The notes: generated by a model not told the origin, from the letters alone. 64,000 nucleotides of DNA from Neobacillus driksii (GCF_013409995.1 NZ_JACCBX010000003.1:62001-126000); one strand, 5' to 3'. Counted from the stretch's first letter, positions 33,574-43,360 are shown. Made by a program: numbers and translations.

Positions 33574-33609
33574 AAAAAATGCCTGACTGGAAATCAGCCA
33601 GACATTTTC
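33574..33609 (-). terminator. Terminator of the aldehyde dehydrogenase gene
   Basis: ATGTCTGGCTG/CAGTCAGGCAT stem then six T on the minus strand, touching the stop codon. Confidence 0.85.
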
Positions 33610-33611
33610 TT

Positions 33612-35039
33612 CTACACTGTTTTAAAGCTAATCAGCTTTAGTTCAGTCATTTCTTCAACCGCATATTTAATGCCTTCTCGGCCCATTCCGCTCATTTTTA
33701 CCCCGCCATATGGCATTTGGTCAACTCGAAATGTAGGGATTTCATTTATCATGACACCGCCTACCTCAAGTTTTTTTGCTGCTTGAAGTGCTTTATGAAT
33801 ATCATTCGTAAAAATTCCTGCTTGAAGCCCATATTTTGAATCATTCACCAAATTGATCGCTTCATTAAATTCAGTGAATGTATTAATATGAACTACAGGA
33901 GCAAATACTTCTTCACAACTTATCTTTTCGGTAGTTGGAACATTTACAAGAACAGTTGGCTGGAAAATTCCTTCTTCCGCTCCGCCGCCCAGCCTCAATT
34001 CAGCGCCATTCTTGACAGCTTCATCAACCCAGCTTTGTGTCCTCTGTACATCAAAACGAGTAATCATCGCTGAAATGTCCGTATCTTCCTCTAATGGATT
34101 TCCAGCCTTCAACTTTTGCGTTTCACTTACGAACTGTTTCACAAAAGTCTCAAATATGTTTTCATGAACAAATATCCTTTGAATGGAAATACAAACCTGA
34201 CCTTGATAGGCAAAGGCTCCATTGACAATCCTAGGGATGACTTGATCTAAACCTACTCCTTCATCGACAATCAATGCCGAATTTGACCCTAATTCTAGTG
34301 TTACCCGTTTTAATCCCGAATTTTCACGGATATAGCGCCCCACTTCAGGACTCCCCGTAAAGGTAATCATTTTGATACGTTCATCTTTCATTAGTATATC
34401 ACCAATACTGCGGCCGCTTCCGGTAATGACATTAAGTGCACCAGCAGGCAGCCCTGCACGGTGAAAATATTCAGCTATCTTATAAGCAGATAATGGCGTT
34501 TGACTTGCAGGTTTTAGAATCACACTATTTCCGGCTGCAATTGCCGGCCCTACTTTATGGGCAACTAGGTTCATAGGGAAATTAAACGGAGTGATGGCTG
34601 CTATGACACCCAAGGGTTCCCGGACTGTAAAAGCGAGCCTCCCCTGCCCACCAGGAGCAGCGTCCATTGGCACGGTTTCACCATGAATTTTTCTCGCTTC
34701 ATGGGCAGCGAAGGTATAGGTCATAATCGTTCGGTCTACTTCCGTTCTAGCTGCTTTTAGTGGTTTTGCCGCCTCCAACGCGATGATTCTTGCACATTCT
34801 TCACGGTCATCCTTAAGAAATTGTACTACTTTTTCCAGTATTTCTGCCCGTTCAAAGGCAGGCAGTTCTGCCATTTTTACTTGAGCTTGTTCGGCGGCAG
34901 CTATTGCTGCCTGCACATCCTCATGGCTGGCAATACCTATCTGTGCAAGGCTCTCCAAGTTAAATGGATTTTTCAGCTCCATATAGGAAGAAGCACTTCG
35001 ATATTCGCCGCCTATCCATAAGTCTTTCTTCATCTTCAT
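33612..35039 (-). CDS. NAD(P)-dependent aldehyde dehydrogenase
   Basis: A 475-residue aldehyde dehydrogenase: TPFNFPMNL and FTGSPEVGRYI bind the cofactor, the general-base Glu is in LELGSN, and the catalytic Cys in YQGQVCISIQ. The overall style is of the lactaldehyde/phosphonoacetaldehyde/sulfolactaldehyde dehydrogenase group, but the substrate is not readable. The ATG at 35039 follows GGAGGG. It lies at the end of the yodTSRQ run; B. subtilis has no such gene there. A terminator and a repeat array follow it. Confidence 0.92.
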   Translation of the reverse strand: MKMKKDLWIGGEYRSASSYMELKNPFNLESLAQIGIASHEDVQAAIAAAEQAQVKMAELPAFERAEILEKVVQFLKDDREECARIIALEAAKPLKAARTEVDRTIMTYTFAAHEARKIHGETVPMDAAPGGQGRLAFTVREPLGVIAAITPFNFPMNLVAHKVGPAIAAGNSVILKPASQTPLSAYKIAEYFHRAGLPAGALNVITGSGRSIGDILMKDERIKMITFTGSPEVGRYIRENSGLKRVTLELGSNSALIVDEGVGLDQVIPRIVNGAFAYQGQVCISIQRIFVHENIFETFVKQFVSETQKLKAGNPLEEDTDISAMITRFDVQRTQSWVDEAVKNGAELRLGGGAEEGIFQPTVLVNVPTTEKISCEEVFAPVVHINTFTEFNEAINLVNDSKYGLQAGIFTNDIHKALQAAKKLEVGGVMINEIPTFRVDQMPYGGVKMSGMGREGIKYAVEEMTELKLISFKTV

Positions 35040-35111
35040 CCCAATCCCTCCACATGAAAGATTCATATTTTACTATTGTACCAAATTCTACTAGTTCGAA
35101 GGGATTTCATC

Positions 35112-36380
35112 TTATTCACTGACTTCACACCACTTTAATAGTGTTAGAGCTATAATCTTGCATGCAGCAAACATTTCCTCCAAAAGAATGTGTTCGTTAG
35201 CGTCATGAGCCGTGGCAGTTATTCCTGGCCCAAAAACAACCACAGGTGTATTTCCCACATTTGAGAGAATACCGCCATCCGTCCCCCATGGGCTAGCTTC
35301 AATGACAGGCTTCTCACCTTTAATTTCTATAAAACTCTCAGAGAGTGTTTTCATTAATGGATGATCGACTTCCAGATTCCCAGGAAGCCATCTTCCCCCA
35401 AACCACTCAATCCCAAGTGGATTTTCTTGGAACCATTCATCTTGTTGATTTAGTCCATCCAATACAGCTGCCATTTCTCCTTGAGCGGCGGAAATTGTCT
35501 CTTCAGGGGATACACCCATTCTTCCTTCAATAATAGCCAGATCAGGAACAGATGACGGCCACTCGCCGCTATTTATTTTTCCAATGTTAATCGGGATTGG
35601 AATTGGTATGCTGTTAAATAGCGGATCCGTGATTTTAATATTACGATTCTTCTCTAATTGCTGCAGTTTTTGTATCACTAGTACGGCTTTTTCGATGGCG
35701 CTAATACCTTCATATCTCGTTCCTCCGTGTGCTGCCCTGCCTTTCACGGTAATCCTAAACCACATCGAACCCTGCTGTTTCGGAAAAATCTTCATACCCG
35801 TTGGTTCCGGGATAATTGCCCCGTCGGCCTGGTAGCCCCTTATGACCGCAGCAAGCGTACCAGCACCTCCGCTTTCTTCTTCTATCACACTTTGAAAAAT
35901 AATATCCCCTTTAAGCTTGATTCCCGTAGCAATAATTGCTTCGATTGCCATAATAAGCGCTGCGGTCCCACCCTTCATATCTGTGCTTCCGCGGCCATAG
36001 AGTTTACCGCACTCAATATGTCCGCTAAATGGATCATGTTCCCAGTTCTTCTCATCGCCGACCGGTACCACATCGATATGACCATTTAGGATGATTGATT
36101 TCCCGCCTCCCGTTCCTTTTAACAGAGCCACTACATTCGGATTCCCTTCAAAACTCTGACGGTCACAGCAGAATGCCTCATGCCCCTCTAACTCATCCCG
36201 GTCAATTTCCCAAATATCAAGATCCAATCCTAACTGCCGGCATTTTTCAATGATGACAGCCTGTGCACTGCTTTCATTTCCCCTTGTACTATTCTCTTGG
36301 ACTAGGATTTGTAAAAACCGGGTTCCTCTAGCCCGATTGTCCTTCAGCCATTGCTTGATTAATTCTGCATGATTTTTCAA
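35112..36380 (-). CDS. yodQ: M20 family deacylase YodQ (predicted acetamido-acid/CoA deacetylase)
   Basis: A 422-residue M20 metallo-hydrolase: metal motifs GHIDVVP, GRGSTDMKGG, IEEESGG and the late TAHDANEH; the dimerisation domain lies in between (VKGRAAHGG). YodQ is thought to remove the acetyl group in the acetylated beta-lysine route, as DapE/ArgE relatives do. The TTG at 36380 is eight bases from GGAG; the GTG at 36389 overlaps that site. It follows yodR by 34 bp in the same operon. Confidence 0.87.
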   Translation of the reverse strand: MKNHAELIKQWLKDNRARGTRFLQILVQENSTRGNESSAQAVIIEKCRQLGLDLDIWEIDRDELEGHEAFCCDRQSFEGNPNVVALLKGTGGGKSIILNGHIDVVPVGDEKNWEHDPFSGHIECGKLYGRGSTDMKGGTAALIMAIEAIIATGIKLKGDIIFQSVIEEESGGAGTLAAVIRGYQADGAIIPEPTGMKIFPKQQGSMWFRITVKGRAAHGGTRYEGISAIEKAVLVIQKLQQLEKNRNIKITDPLFNSIPIPIPINIGKINSGEWPSSVPDLAIIEGRMGVSPEETISAAQGEMAAVLDGLNQQDEWFQENPLGIEWFGGRWLPGNLEVDHPLMKTLSESFIEIKGEKPVIEASPWGTDGGILSNVGNTPVVVFGPGITATAHDANEHILLEEMFAACKIIALTLLKWCEVSE

Positions 36381-36414
36381 TACTTTCACTCCTTCCTCAG
36401 AAGAATGGGTGAGA

Positions 36415-37080
36415 TTAATTGGCTATTTTCCGGATCGTATCACTTACCATAAAATCACATTCAGTCCTATTGGCGACTATCTGTAAATCGTATGGCGCGA
36501 ACAATTCTGTTAACAATAATCCATCAGGAGTCACCTTGAATACGGCCAATTCTGTTATGATCATATCCACACATGCAGCAGAGGTTAGCGGTAACGTGCA
36601 AGACGTGACGATTTTTGGATTTCCTGCCTTATCACAATGATTCATTAATACAATTACTTTTCTTGCCTTTTGGGCCAGTTCCATCGCACCGCCCATCCCA
36701 GGGACTTTTTTTCCTGGAACAATCCAGTTTGCCAAGTCCCCCTGTGCGCTGACTTGCAGGGAACCCAAAATGGTGATATCCACCCGTCCTCGTCGTATCA
36801 TCCCAAATGCCACAGCGCTATCACAGTAAGAACCACCTGGATTCAAGGTAACCGGAAAGCCGCCTGCATTACATAAATTCTCATCTTCCATCCCTTTTTC
36901 TGGGCTTGGTCCCATTCCTGTAATCCCATTTTCAGCATGGAACATGACCATCATGTTCTTCGGTAAATGGTTGGGAACTAAGGAGGGAATTCCAATACCT
37001 AGGTTTACCACCATTCCATTGTGGATTTCTTCTGCTGCTCTTTTGGCAATCGTATTGCGAAAATCTACTCCCAAGCCCAT
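36415..37080 (-). CDS. yodR: 3-oxoacid CoA-transferase subunit B (YodR)
   Basis: A 221-residue family I CoA-transferase beta subunit. The catalytic Glu is in HAENGITGMG, and GGSYCDSAVAFGMIRRG and VPGKKVPGMGGAMEL are typical. It pairs with YodS; together they would load CoA onto the 3-oxo acid made by YodT. Its start overlaps the yodS stop by 16 bases, which helps equal synthesis of both subunits. Confidence 0.93.
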   Translation of the reverse strand: MGLGVDFRNTIAKRAAEEIHNGMVVNLGIGIPSLVPNHLPKNMMVMFHAENGITGMGPSPEKGMEDENLCNAGGFPVTLNPGGSYCDSAVAFGMIRRGRVDITILGSLQVSAQGDLANWIVPGKKVPGMGGAMELAQKARKVIVLMNHCDKAGNPKIVTSCTLPLTSAACVDMIITELAVFKVTPDGLLLTELFAPYDLQIVANRTECDFMVSDTIRKIAN

Positions 37081-37757
37081 TTCCAGTTCACTCCCTTCGA
37101 AGGAATAATATGGTCAACGAACACACCAGGAGTAATAATCTCATCAGGGTCAAGGCTTCCGAGCGGAACGATTTCCTCTACCTCTGCAATGGTAATATCT
37201 CCAGCCATTGCCACAAGTGGATTCGTATTTCGAGCACTTTTGTCATAAATTAAATTTCCATAGGGGTCTGCTTTTTTGGCATAAACGATTGATACTTCTG
37301 CGGTTAAAGCTGTTTCAATTAAGTAGTCCTTCCCGTTGAGGAGAAAATGGGGTTTATTTTTTGATACGAGTTCATTGTCCATTCCAATATCACTTAGAAT
37401 CGCTGGGAGACCAACTCCCCCAGCACGTATTCTTTCTGCTAATATCCCTTGCGGTGAAAATTCCACCTCAAGCCTTCCTTCGTGCATGAGTTTACCGGCA
37501 ATTGGATTGGAACCAATATGAGAGGCAATCACTTTTACTGCCCTTTCCTGACTCACTAGTTTTCCAATGCCGATATGTGGAAATCCAGTATCATTTCCAA
37601 TTAATGTGATGTCCCGGATCCCTTTTTCGAGGATTCCATCAATGAGCGTCGGCGGGGTTCCGACACCGCCAAATCCCCCAAACATTAACGTCATTCCGTT
37701 AGAGAAGAGTTCCAAAACCTTTTCTAAGGTTGTAATTTTTCCAAATGGATTCTCCAT
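37065..37757 (-). CDS. yodS: 3-oxoacid CoA-transferase subunit A (YodS)
   Basis: A 230-residue alpha subunit with the glycine-rich CoA-binding segment MTLMFGGFGGVGTPPTLID and the late PLVAMAGDITIAEVEEIVPLG typical of the ScoA/AtoD family. It begins directly after the yodT stop and overlaps yodR, so the three genes are translated from one transcript. The natural substrate is probably an acetamido 3-oxo acid, inferred from neighbours. Confidence 0.93.
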   Translation of the reverse strand: MENPFGKITTLEKVLELFSNGMTLMFGGFGGVGTPPTLIDGILEKGIRDITLIGNDTGFPHIGIGKLVSQERAVKVIASHIGSNPIAGKLMHEGRLEVEFSPQGILAERIRAGGVGLPAILSDIGMDNELVSKNKPHFLLNGKDYLIETALTAEVSIVYAKKADPYGNLIYDKSARNTNPLVAMAGDITIAEVEEIVPLGSLDPDEIITPGVFVDHIIPSKGVNWKWAWE

Positions 37758-39107
37758 CTAAACACCACCGCCCGACTTCATTTGCTTTGAAAAACCTTCA
37801 AATGTTTCTGCTAACAGAGAAACTAATTCTTCTATTTCACTTTTCGAAATTGTTAATGGCGGCGAAACGATAATTGAGTCACCGGTTACCCCATCAATAC
37901 CAGCACCAGCTGGATAAACGAGCAGGCCTTTTTCTTTTGCAAGAGTAATCATGGTATGGGTGACTTGTGCGTTTCGAGGAAAAGGAGTTTTATTGGCGGC
38001 ATCCTCGACAAATTCAATTCCAATCAATAAGCCTTTCCCCCTAATATCACCGATAAAGGAATATTGATTTTTTAATTGTAGCAGGAGATTCATTAGGTAT
38101 TCTCCCTTTGATTCTACCCTACTAACAATCTTATTTTTTTCTAAATATTCCAGTACGGCGAGAGAAACGGCACAGGATTGTGGATTTGCACTTAAGGTAT
38201 GTCCGCTCATCACCACTTTTGTGCCCGCTAAAATGGGCTCAATGACCTTTTCACTTGCGAGTGCCGCAGCTATTGGTGCGTAGCCTGCCCCCATCCCTTT
38301 ACCTAATGCCACAATATCTGGGATAACCTCATATTGTTCCATTGCAAGCATAGATCCCGTTCGTCCAAAACCTGTCATAACCTCATCCGCAATAAAAAGG
38401 ATGTCATTTTCATCACAGATCTTTTTGATTACTTTAAAATAATCCTTCGGAGCAGTAATGGCACCGCCTGCAGCTCCGATTACCGGTTCTGCGACAAAGG
38501 CGGCAATATGTTGCGCACCAATACGTTTAATAGCATGTTCAAGCTCCTGTGCACATAGAAAACCGCAGGATGGTGCACGAAGGCTGTAGGGACAGCGGTA
38601 GCAGTAAGGGGGATTTATTACTGGAAAATCTTCGAGCAGCGGAACAAATCGCGCTCTTCTTCCTGTATGTCCAGACAATGAAAGTGCACCTAAAGTTATT
38701 CCATGATAGCTGACCCACCTAGATAACACCTTCGTTTTGGTTTGTATACCCTTTTCCTGCCAATATTGAATCGCCATTTTCATTGCTGTTTCAACCGCTT
38801 CAGAACCGCTATTAACAAAGAAGCACCAATTTAAGTCTCGTGGAGTAAGTGCTGAAATTTTTTCAGCCAGCTTTTCAGCTGCTTCACTCGTAAATTGAGA
38901 GCGATAAACGAACGATATTTTTTTTGCTTGTTCCTGCATTGCTTCAATAATTTCGGATACTCCGTGGCCAATATTCGCGGTGACAGCGCCTGAGGCACCA
39001 TCAAGATATTTCTTTCCTTCCCGATCATACAAATAAACCCCTTTGCCGTAATCAATTATCGGCAGGATATCATCGAGTGCTGGTTTTATGAGATACGTAC
39101 GTTCCAA
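37758..39107 (-). CDS. yodT: Class III aminotransferase YodT (acetyl-beta-lysine aminotransferase candidate)
   Basis: A 449-residue PLP enzyme: FVNSGSEAVETAMKMA near the phosphate site, LFIADEVMTGFGRTG with the cofactor Asp, and a Lys in LGKGMGAGY. It should remove the 3-amino group of N6-acetyl-beta-lysine. It starts at a TTG (39107) and is first in the yodT-S-R-Q-aldehyde dehydrogenase run. A CATACAAT box upstream suggests sigma-E control, which is known for these genes in B. subtilis. Confidence 0.92.
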   Translation of the reverse strand: MERTYLIKPALDDILPIIDYGKGVYLYDREGKKYLDGASGAVTANIGHGVSEIIEAMQEQAKKISFVYRSQFTSEAAEKLAEKISALTPRDLNWCFFVNSGSEAVETAMKMAIQYWQEKGIQTKTKVLSRWVSYHGITLGALSLSGHTGRRARFVPLLEDFPVINPPYCYRCPYSLRAPSCGFLCAQELEHAIKRIGAQHIAAFVAEPVIGAAGGAITAPKDYFKVIKKICDENDILFIADEVMTGFGRTGSMLAMEQYEVIPDIVALGKGMGAGYAPIAAALASEKVIEPILAGTKVVMSGHTLSANPQSCAVSLAVLEYLEKNKIVSRVESKGEYLMNLLLQLKNQYSFIGDIRGKGLLIGIEFVEDAANKTPFPRNAQVTHTMITLAKEKGLLVYPAGAGIDGVTGDSIIVSPPLTISKSEIEELVSLLAETFEGFSKQMKSGGGV

Positions 39108-39133
39108 CCTGACACCACTTCCCCTTTTAGTTC

Positions 39134-39160
39134 ATTGTATGAGCGAGTTTTTTAATACTT
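39134..39160 (-). promoter_or_regulatory. Sigma-E type promoter of the yodT operon
   Basis: The minus strand has CATACAAT (39141-39134), a perfect sigma-E -10, with AAGTATT (39160-39154) 12 bp upstream as a possible -35; that spacer is shorter than the usual 13-15. Confidence 0.5.
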
Positions 39161-39288
39161 TCATCTTATTTAGATTTAAAAGGGATAAACACCTCAGTCT
39201 GCGGTTACTTTTCTAATAGAAAACTATCTTTTACTTTTTAGGGTGGTTCATATAAAATTACACTTAGATTTACATAAGGATGGATTAA

Positions 39289-40653
39289 ATGAATATACCA
39301 AAAAAGCCGTTTTCTAAAAAGAAAGAATTATCAACGATTCAATTAATTGTTATTTTTTACTTATCTGCGTTAATCATTTCTACGTTACTTCTAAAAATAC
39401 CGTTGGCACATCGTGAAAATGCATCCATTAGTTATATTGATGCCTTATTTACATCTGCTAGTGCTGTAAGTGTAACAGGTCTAAGTGTCATCTCCTTAAA
39501 AGATACATTTAATCATTTTGGCATTTTTCTCTTATGTATCATCCTCCAAATAGGTGGATTAGGTGTGATGTCACTTAGTACCTTCCTATGGATTATGATA
39601 GGTAAAAAAGTAGGTTTAAAGGAACGGCAACTGATTATGGTGGACCAAAATCAATCTAACTTATCTGGTTTAGTACAGCTGGCTAAACGGGTTTTTATTA
39701 CCATCATTTCGGTTGAATTTATTGGAGGAATTATTTTAGGATTACGATTCTTAAACTACTATGAAAGCCCCTTATCTGCTTTTAAGCATGGATTTTTCGG
39801 TTCGATTAGTGCCACTACAAATGCAGGATTTGATATTACAGGAAGTTCATTAATACCCTTTAATAATGACTACTTTGCACAAACAGTTATTATTTTTCTG
39901 ATGATTATCGGAGCAATTGGATTCCCCGTTATTGTTGAGGTTTATGAATTCTTCTTAAGTTTAAAAAGTAAAAAAAGATATCATTTTACCTTGTTTACAA
40001 AATTAACTACATCTACTTTTGTCATTCTAACAATCGTAGGAGGTCTGATCATTTATTTACTTGATAGTTATCATTTTTTTGCTGATAAATCCTGGCATGA
40101 AACGTTTTTTTATTCACTATTTAATTCAGTGACCACCAAAAGTGCAGGTTTAGCTACTATGGATATAAATGAATTTACCGTCAGCAATCAGCTCTTTATG
40201 TCCGTTTTAATGTTCATTGGCGGCTCACCCAGCAGCGCCAGCGGTGGAATTCGGACCACGACGTTTGCAATTGTTTTATTAGCGATTTTCTTTTATGCGA
40301 GGGGAAAAGGTTCAATTAAAGTATTTAGAAGAGAACTGCATACGGAGGATGTTATTAAATCATTTATTGTGATTTCAACTGCGGCAGCCCTTTGTTTGCT
40401 CTCGATATTAATTCTATCAATTACGGAAAAAGGAACCTTGATCCAAGTAGTGTTTGAAGTAACGTCTGCGTTTGGAACTAATGGATTATCAATGGGTTTA
40501 ACCCCGTTATTAACTACATTCGGGAAAATTCTCATTATCCTGTTGATGTTTATCGGAAGATTGGGGATTGTTACGTGCCTGCTGATTTTAAGAGGCAAAG
40601 ATAATAGCCAGGAGAAAATTCATTATCCAAAAGAAAAGGTTACGATTGGTTAA
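39289..40653 (+). CDS. Potassium uptake membrane subunit, KtrB/KtrD (TrkH family)
   Basis: A 454-residue membrane protein with the four M1-P-M2 repeats of Ktr/Trk channels. Each pore loop keeps its filter glycine: SAVSVTGLSV, ATTNAGFDITG, TTKSAGLAT and SAFGTNGLSMG. It imports K+ with a cytosolic KtrA/KtrC regulatory ring that is not encoded here, which suits a KtrD-like orphan. Divergent from yodT; no room for a full c-di-AMP riboswitch in the 181-bp gap. A terminator follows. Confidence 0.93.
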   Translation: MNIPKKPFSKKKELSTIQLIVIFYLSALIISTLLLKIPLAHRENASISYIDALFTSASAVSVTGLSVISLKDTFNHFGIFLLCIILQIGGLGVMSLSTFLWIMIGKKVGLKERQLIMVDQNQSNLSGLVQLAKRVFITIISVEFIGGIILGLRFLNYYESPLSAFKHGFFGSISATTNAGFDITGSSLIPFNNDYFAQTVIIFLMIIGAIGFPVIVEVYEFFLSLKSKKRYHFTLFTKLTTSTFVILTIVGGLIIYLLDSYHFFADKSWHETFFYSLFNSVTTKSAGLATMDINEFTVSNQLFMSVLMFIGGSPSSASGGIRTTTFAIVLLAIFFYARGKGSIKVFRRELHTEDVIKSFIVISTAAALCLLSILILSITEKGTLIQVVFEVTSAFGTNGLSMGLTPLLTTFGKILIILLMFIGRLGIVTCLLILRGKDNSQEKIHYPKEKVTIG

Positions 40654-40677
40654 AGGGGGATTTCGGTCCCCCTTTTT
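40652..40677. terminator. Bidirectional terminator
   Basis: AAAGGGGGA-TTTCGG-TCCCCCTTTTT between the converging ktr and LD-carboxypeptidase genes. Confidence 0.92.
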
Positions 40678-41649
40678 ATGCATTTATGGTAATAGTAGTT
40701 GTGGTTCCTGAACCACTTACCGCTGCGTTCACTCCCATTGGGATAGTGGCAATAGGCTGAACATGGCCAAAATTCACATTTGCGATTACAGGTATATTTT
40801 TTAGTTCACTTTTTGTTGCGATGACCCTTTTAATTGCAGCTTCTGTTACGTTTGAATCCTTCTGAAACCTGCCAATGAGAATTCCTGTTATACTGGCTGC
40901 ATCAGGGAGTTGAAGCAAAGATTGAAGCACGCGGTCAAAAGAATGAATATGTGCTTCATTATCCTCCTCGATAAAAAGAATACAATCCTTTAGTGACGGC
41001 ATGAATTCCGTTCCTTGCAATAGGTGCAGCGTACTTAAATTCCCGCCAACCAGTTTTCCTTCTGCATCACCTTCATGGATGACCAAATAGTTTTCCTGTT
41101 CTATAAAGGTGCGTTCCTCCTGATCCAGATGCCACTTATCATCACTCCAGGTAGGTGAAGGATACACCTCATAGGGTGCGTCATTCGTTACAGCTTCTAG
41201 GAAAGATTGGAGCGTATAATCTATTCCATATTTCACACCAAATGTTGAAAAAAATGGTCCCAAATACGTGACTAAGCCTGTTTTTTATAGATTGCAGCAT
41301 TTAATGCTGTGATGTCGCTGTAGCCGCAAAAAACTTTAGGATTTTTTTTGATTAGATCGTAATCTATGTACTTTAGTAACTGGTTCGCATGATAACCTCC
41401 GAGTGCAGTCAAAATTCCTTTCACATTTGGGTCTCGAAAGGCATCGTGTAAATCTTCAATCCTTTGTTCAATTGAAGTCGTGAAAAATTCATCGTGGTCT
41501 TCCACATGTTTTCCAAACGTGACGGTAAAACCCAGCTGATTTAAACGCTGTGTTGCAAGTTCTACTTGCTTCCCTTTGATAACCGCCATACTCGTGGATG
41601 GCGCAATCACCCTAATTTCATCCCCGGGAGATAATCGATTTGGCAGCAT
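40676..41649 (-). pseudogene. LD-carboxypeptidase (S66 family), one-base frameshift
   Basis: Two overlapping frames together make a full S66 peptidase of about 320 residues. The first (41649 to 41272) starts MLPNRLSPGDEI, has the nucleophile Ser in GYSDITAL and stops at ...IYKKQA. The second continues as ...TGLVTYLGPFFSTFG, with GGNLSTL and the catalytic His in NFGHVQP, to 40676. The break is at a run of six A (minus strand, about 41281-41286); seven A would restore the frame. The enzyme removes D-Ala from muropeptides or resembles MccF. Either a real recent mutation or a sequencing error; no other damage is seen. Confidence 0.85.
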
Positions 41650-41725
41650 AGTTATGAATCCCTCCTTTTTAAATAGTTTACTACAAAAATGCGGTATTGG
41701 GGGTAGCGCAGATATTTGCTTTCAA

Positions 41726-41757
41726 ACAAAAACAAACCCGCTTAATTTGCGGGTTTA
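41726..41757 (-). terminator. Terminator of the FAD-enzyme gene
   Basis: AAACCCGC/GCGGGTTT stem whose left arm holds the stop codon, then a T-rich run on the minus strand. Confidence 0.85.
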
Positions 41758-43221
41758 GGCGATAACGACTTCTTTATTTGGTTCTGTTGCAGCTTTTTTG
41801 ATGATATCTCTTGCGATCCAGACACCGCATGCACTTGCTTGAGCAAGACCGCGAGTGATACCAGCGCCATCTCCACCAACATATAATCCGCTGATTTCTG
41901 ATTCAAACTTATCATTGAGCTTTGGCCTTGCAGAATAAAATTTTGCTTCGACTCCGTAGAACAATGTGTGTTCTGAAGCTAATCCTGGCGTAATTTGGTT
42001 CAATGCCTCAGTCATCTCTATTAAACTCTTAAGTGTATTATACGGAAGAACTAAGCCAAGGTCTCCAGGTACCGCCTCTTTTAATGTCGGTTCGATGAAT
42101 CCCTCTTTAATTCTTCTCTCTGTTGAACGGCGTCCTTTTAAAATATCTCCATACTTTTGAACGATTAAACCGCCATTTGAAAGAGCATTCGCAAGTCGTG
42201 ACACCTCGTGTGCATATTCAGTCGGTTTATCAAAAGGCTCTGAAAATGTATGCGATACAAGCAAAGCGAAGTTGGTATTTGGGCTCCCTAGCTTCGGATC
42301 CTTGTAAGCATGCCCATTAGCTAGCATGATACCGGAATGATTTTCAACCACGACATGCCCTGATGGATTGCTGCAGAATGTACGCACTCTTGTTCCAACA
42401 GAGGTATTGAAAACAAATTTTCCTTCATATAAATTCTCATTAATTTCCTGCATAACGATATCAGATGTTTCAACACGAACGCCGATATCTACTTGGTTAC
42501 TACTCATCTTGAGACGACGAGCCTTTAAAACCTCGGTCAGCCATTTGGAGCCGTCTCTTCCAGGGGTAATAACGACCTTTTCAGCATAAAGATCTTTTCC
42601 GCCTTTAAGCTTTATTCCCTTAATGGTATGTCCATCAGATGTTCTTTCAGTAATGATATCTTCAACTTCTGTTTTGTATAACATTTCAATTTTATCATTT
42701 AAGTATTCAAAGATGCTTTTCATAATTTTTAGATTTTGCTCTGTTCCAAGGTGACGAACCTGAGCACGTAAGAGTTTTAATCCTGCTGCATAGCCGCGTC
42801 GTTCGATGTCCTTAACTTTATCTGTTAGTGGATCGGTAATACTTTCTGTTGCACCATGACTTAAATTTATAGAATCAACATATTTAATCAAATCAACAAC
42901 TTGAGAATCTGGAAGATAATCGGTCATCCAACCGCCAAATTCACTCGTGATATTAAACTTACCGTCAGAATATGCACCTGCTCCACCAAAACCTGCTGTA
43001 ATTGAGCATGCCGGCAAACATCCTGCATATTCTTTCCTGCCTGCTGCCGGAGGACATTTCTCTATTTTATTATCTAAAATTGGACAATTTCTCCGATAAA
43101 TATCATGCCCTTTATCCACTAACAGCACCTTTGCGTTCGGCATTTTTAGTGTAAGTTCATAACAGGTAAAAATCCCCGCTGGGCCTGCACCCACTACTAT
43201 AACATCATATCTATTTTCCAT
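41755..43221 (-). CDS. FAD-dependent oxidoreductase (COG2509 type)
   Basis: A 488-residue flavoprotein: N-terminal dinucleotide motif VVVGAGPAGIF, a Cys-rich loop NCPILDNKIEKCPPAAG...GCLPACS that could hold a redox cysteine pair or metal, FGGAGAYSDGK, and a C-terminal GLYVGGDGAGITRGLAQA that closes the FAD site. COG2509 proteins are annotated as uncharacterised FAD dehydrogenases. Monocistronic, with its own terminator overlapping the stop codon. Confidence 0.82.
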   Translation of the reverse strand: MENRYDVIVVGAGPAGIFTCYELTLKMPNAKVLLVDKGHDIYRRNCPILDNKIEKCPPAAGRKEYAGCLPACSITAGFGGAGAYSDGKFNITSEFGGWMTDYLPDSQVVDLIKYVDSINLSHGATESITDPLTDKVKDIERRGYAAGLKLLRAQVRHLGTEQNLKIMKSIFEYLNDKIEMLYKTEVEDIITERTSDGHTIKGIKLKGGKDLYAEKVVITPGRDGSKWLTEVLKARRLKMSSNQVDIGVRVETSDIVMQEINENLYEGKFVFNTSVGTRVRTFCSNPSGHVVVENHSGIMLANGHAYKDPKLGSPNTNFALLVSHTFSEPFDKPTEYAHEVSRLANALSNGGLIVQKYGDILKGRRSTERRIKEGFIEPTLKEAVPGDLGLVLPYNTLKSLIEMTEALNQITPGLASEHTLFYGVEAKFYSARPKLNDKFESEISGLYVGGDGAGITRGLAQASACGVWIARDIIKKAATEPNKEVVIA

Positions 43222-43360
43222 TGTCCAAAACCTCCAAGACGTATTTACTTAACCCTTGGTAAATATATCAAAGATATTTCTTTGCGTCAACATTAAAAGC
43301 GAACTATTTATAAAATAAAAATAACATCGTTCGTGTTTTGCTCTTTTTTTGAAAATAACA

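Noticed and set aside
35727..36089. 120-residue plus-strand frame
   Set aside because: Antisense to yodQ, which carries complete M20 metal motifs.
39108..39288. c-di-AMP (ydaO) riboswitch before the potassium transporter
   Set aside because: The divergent gap is too short and none of the conserved blocks can be seen.
41272..41290. Programmed -1 frameshift in the LD-carboxypeptidase gene
   Set aside because: The codons at the site are TAT AAA AAA CAG; the slippery heptamer is out of phase for a simple -1 slip, no stimulatory structure is evident, and the family is not known to use recoding.
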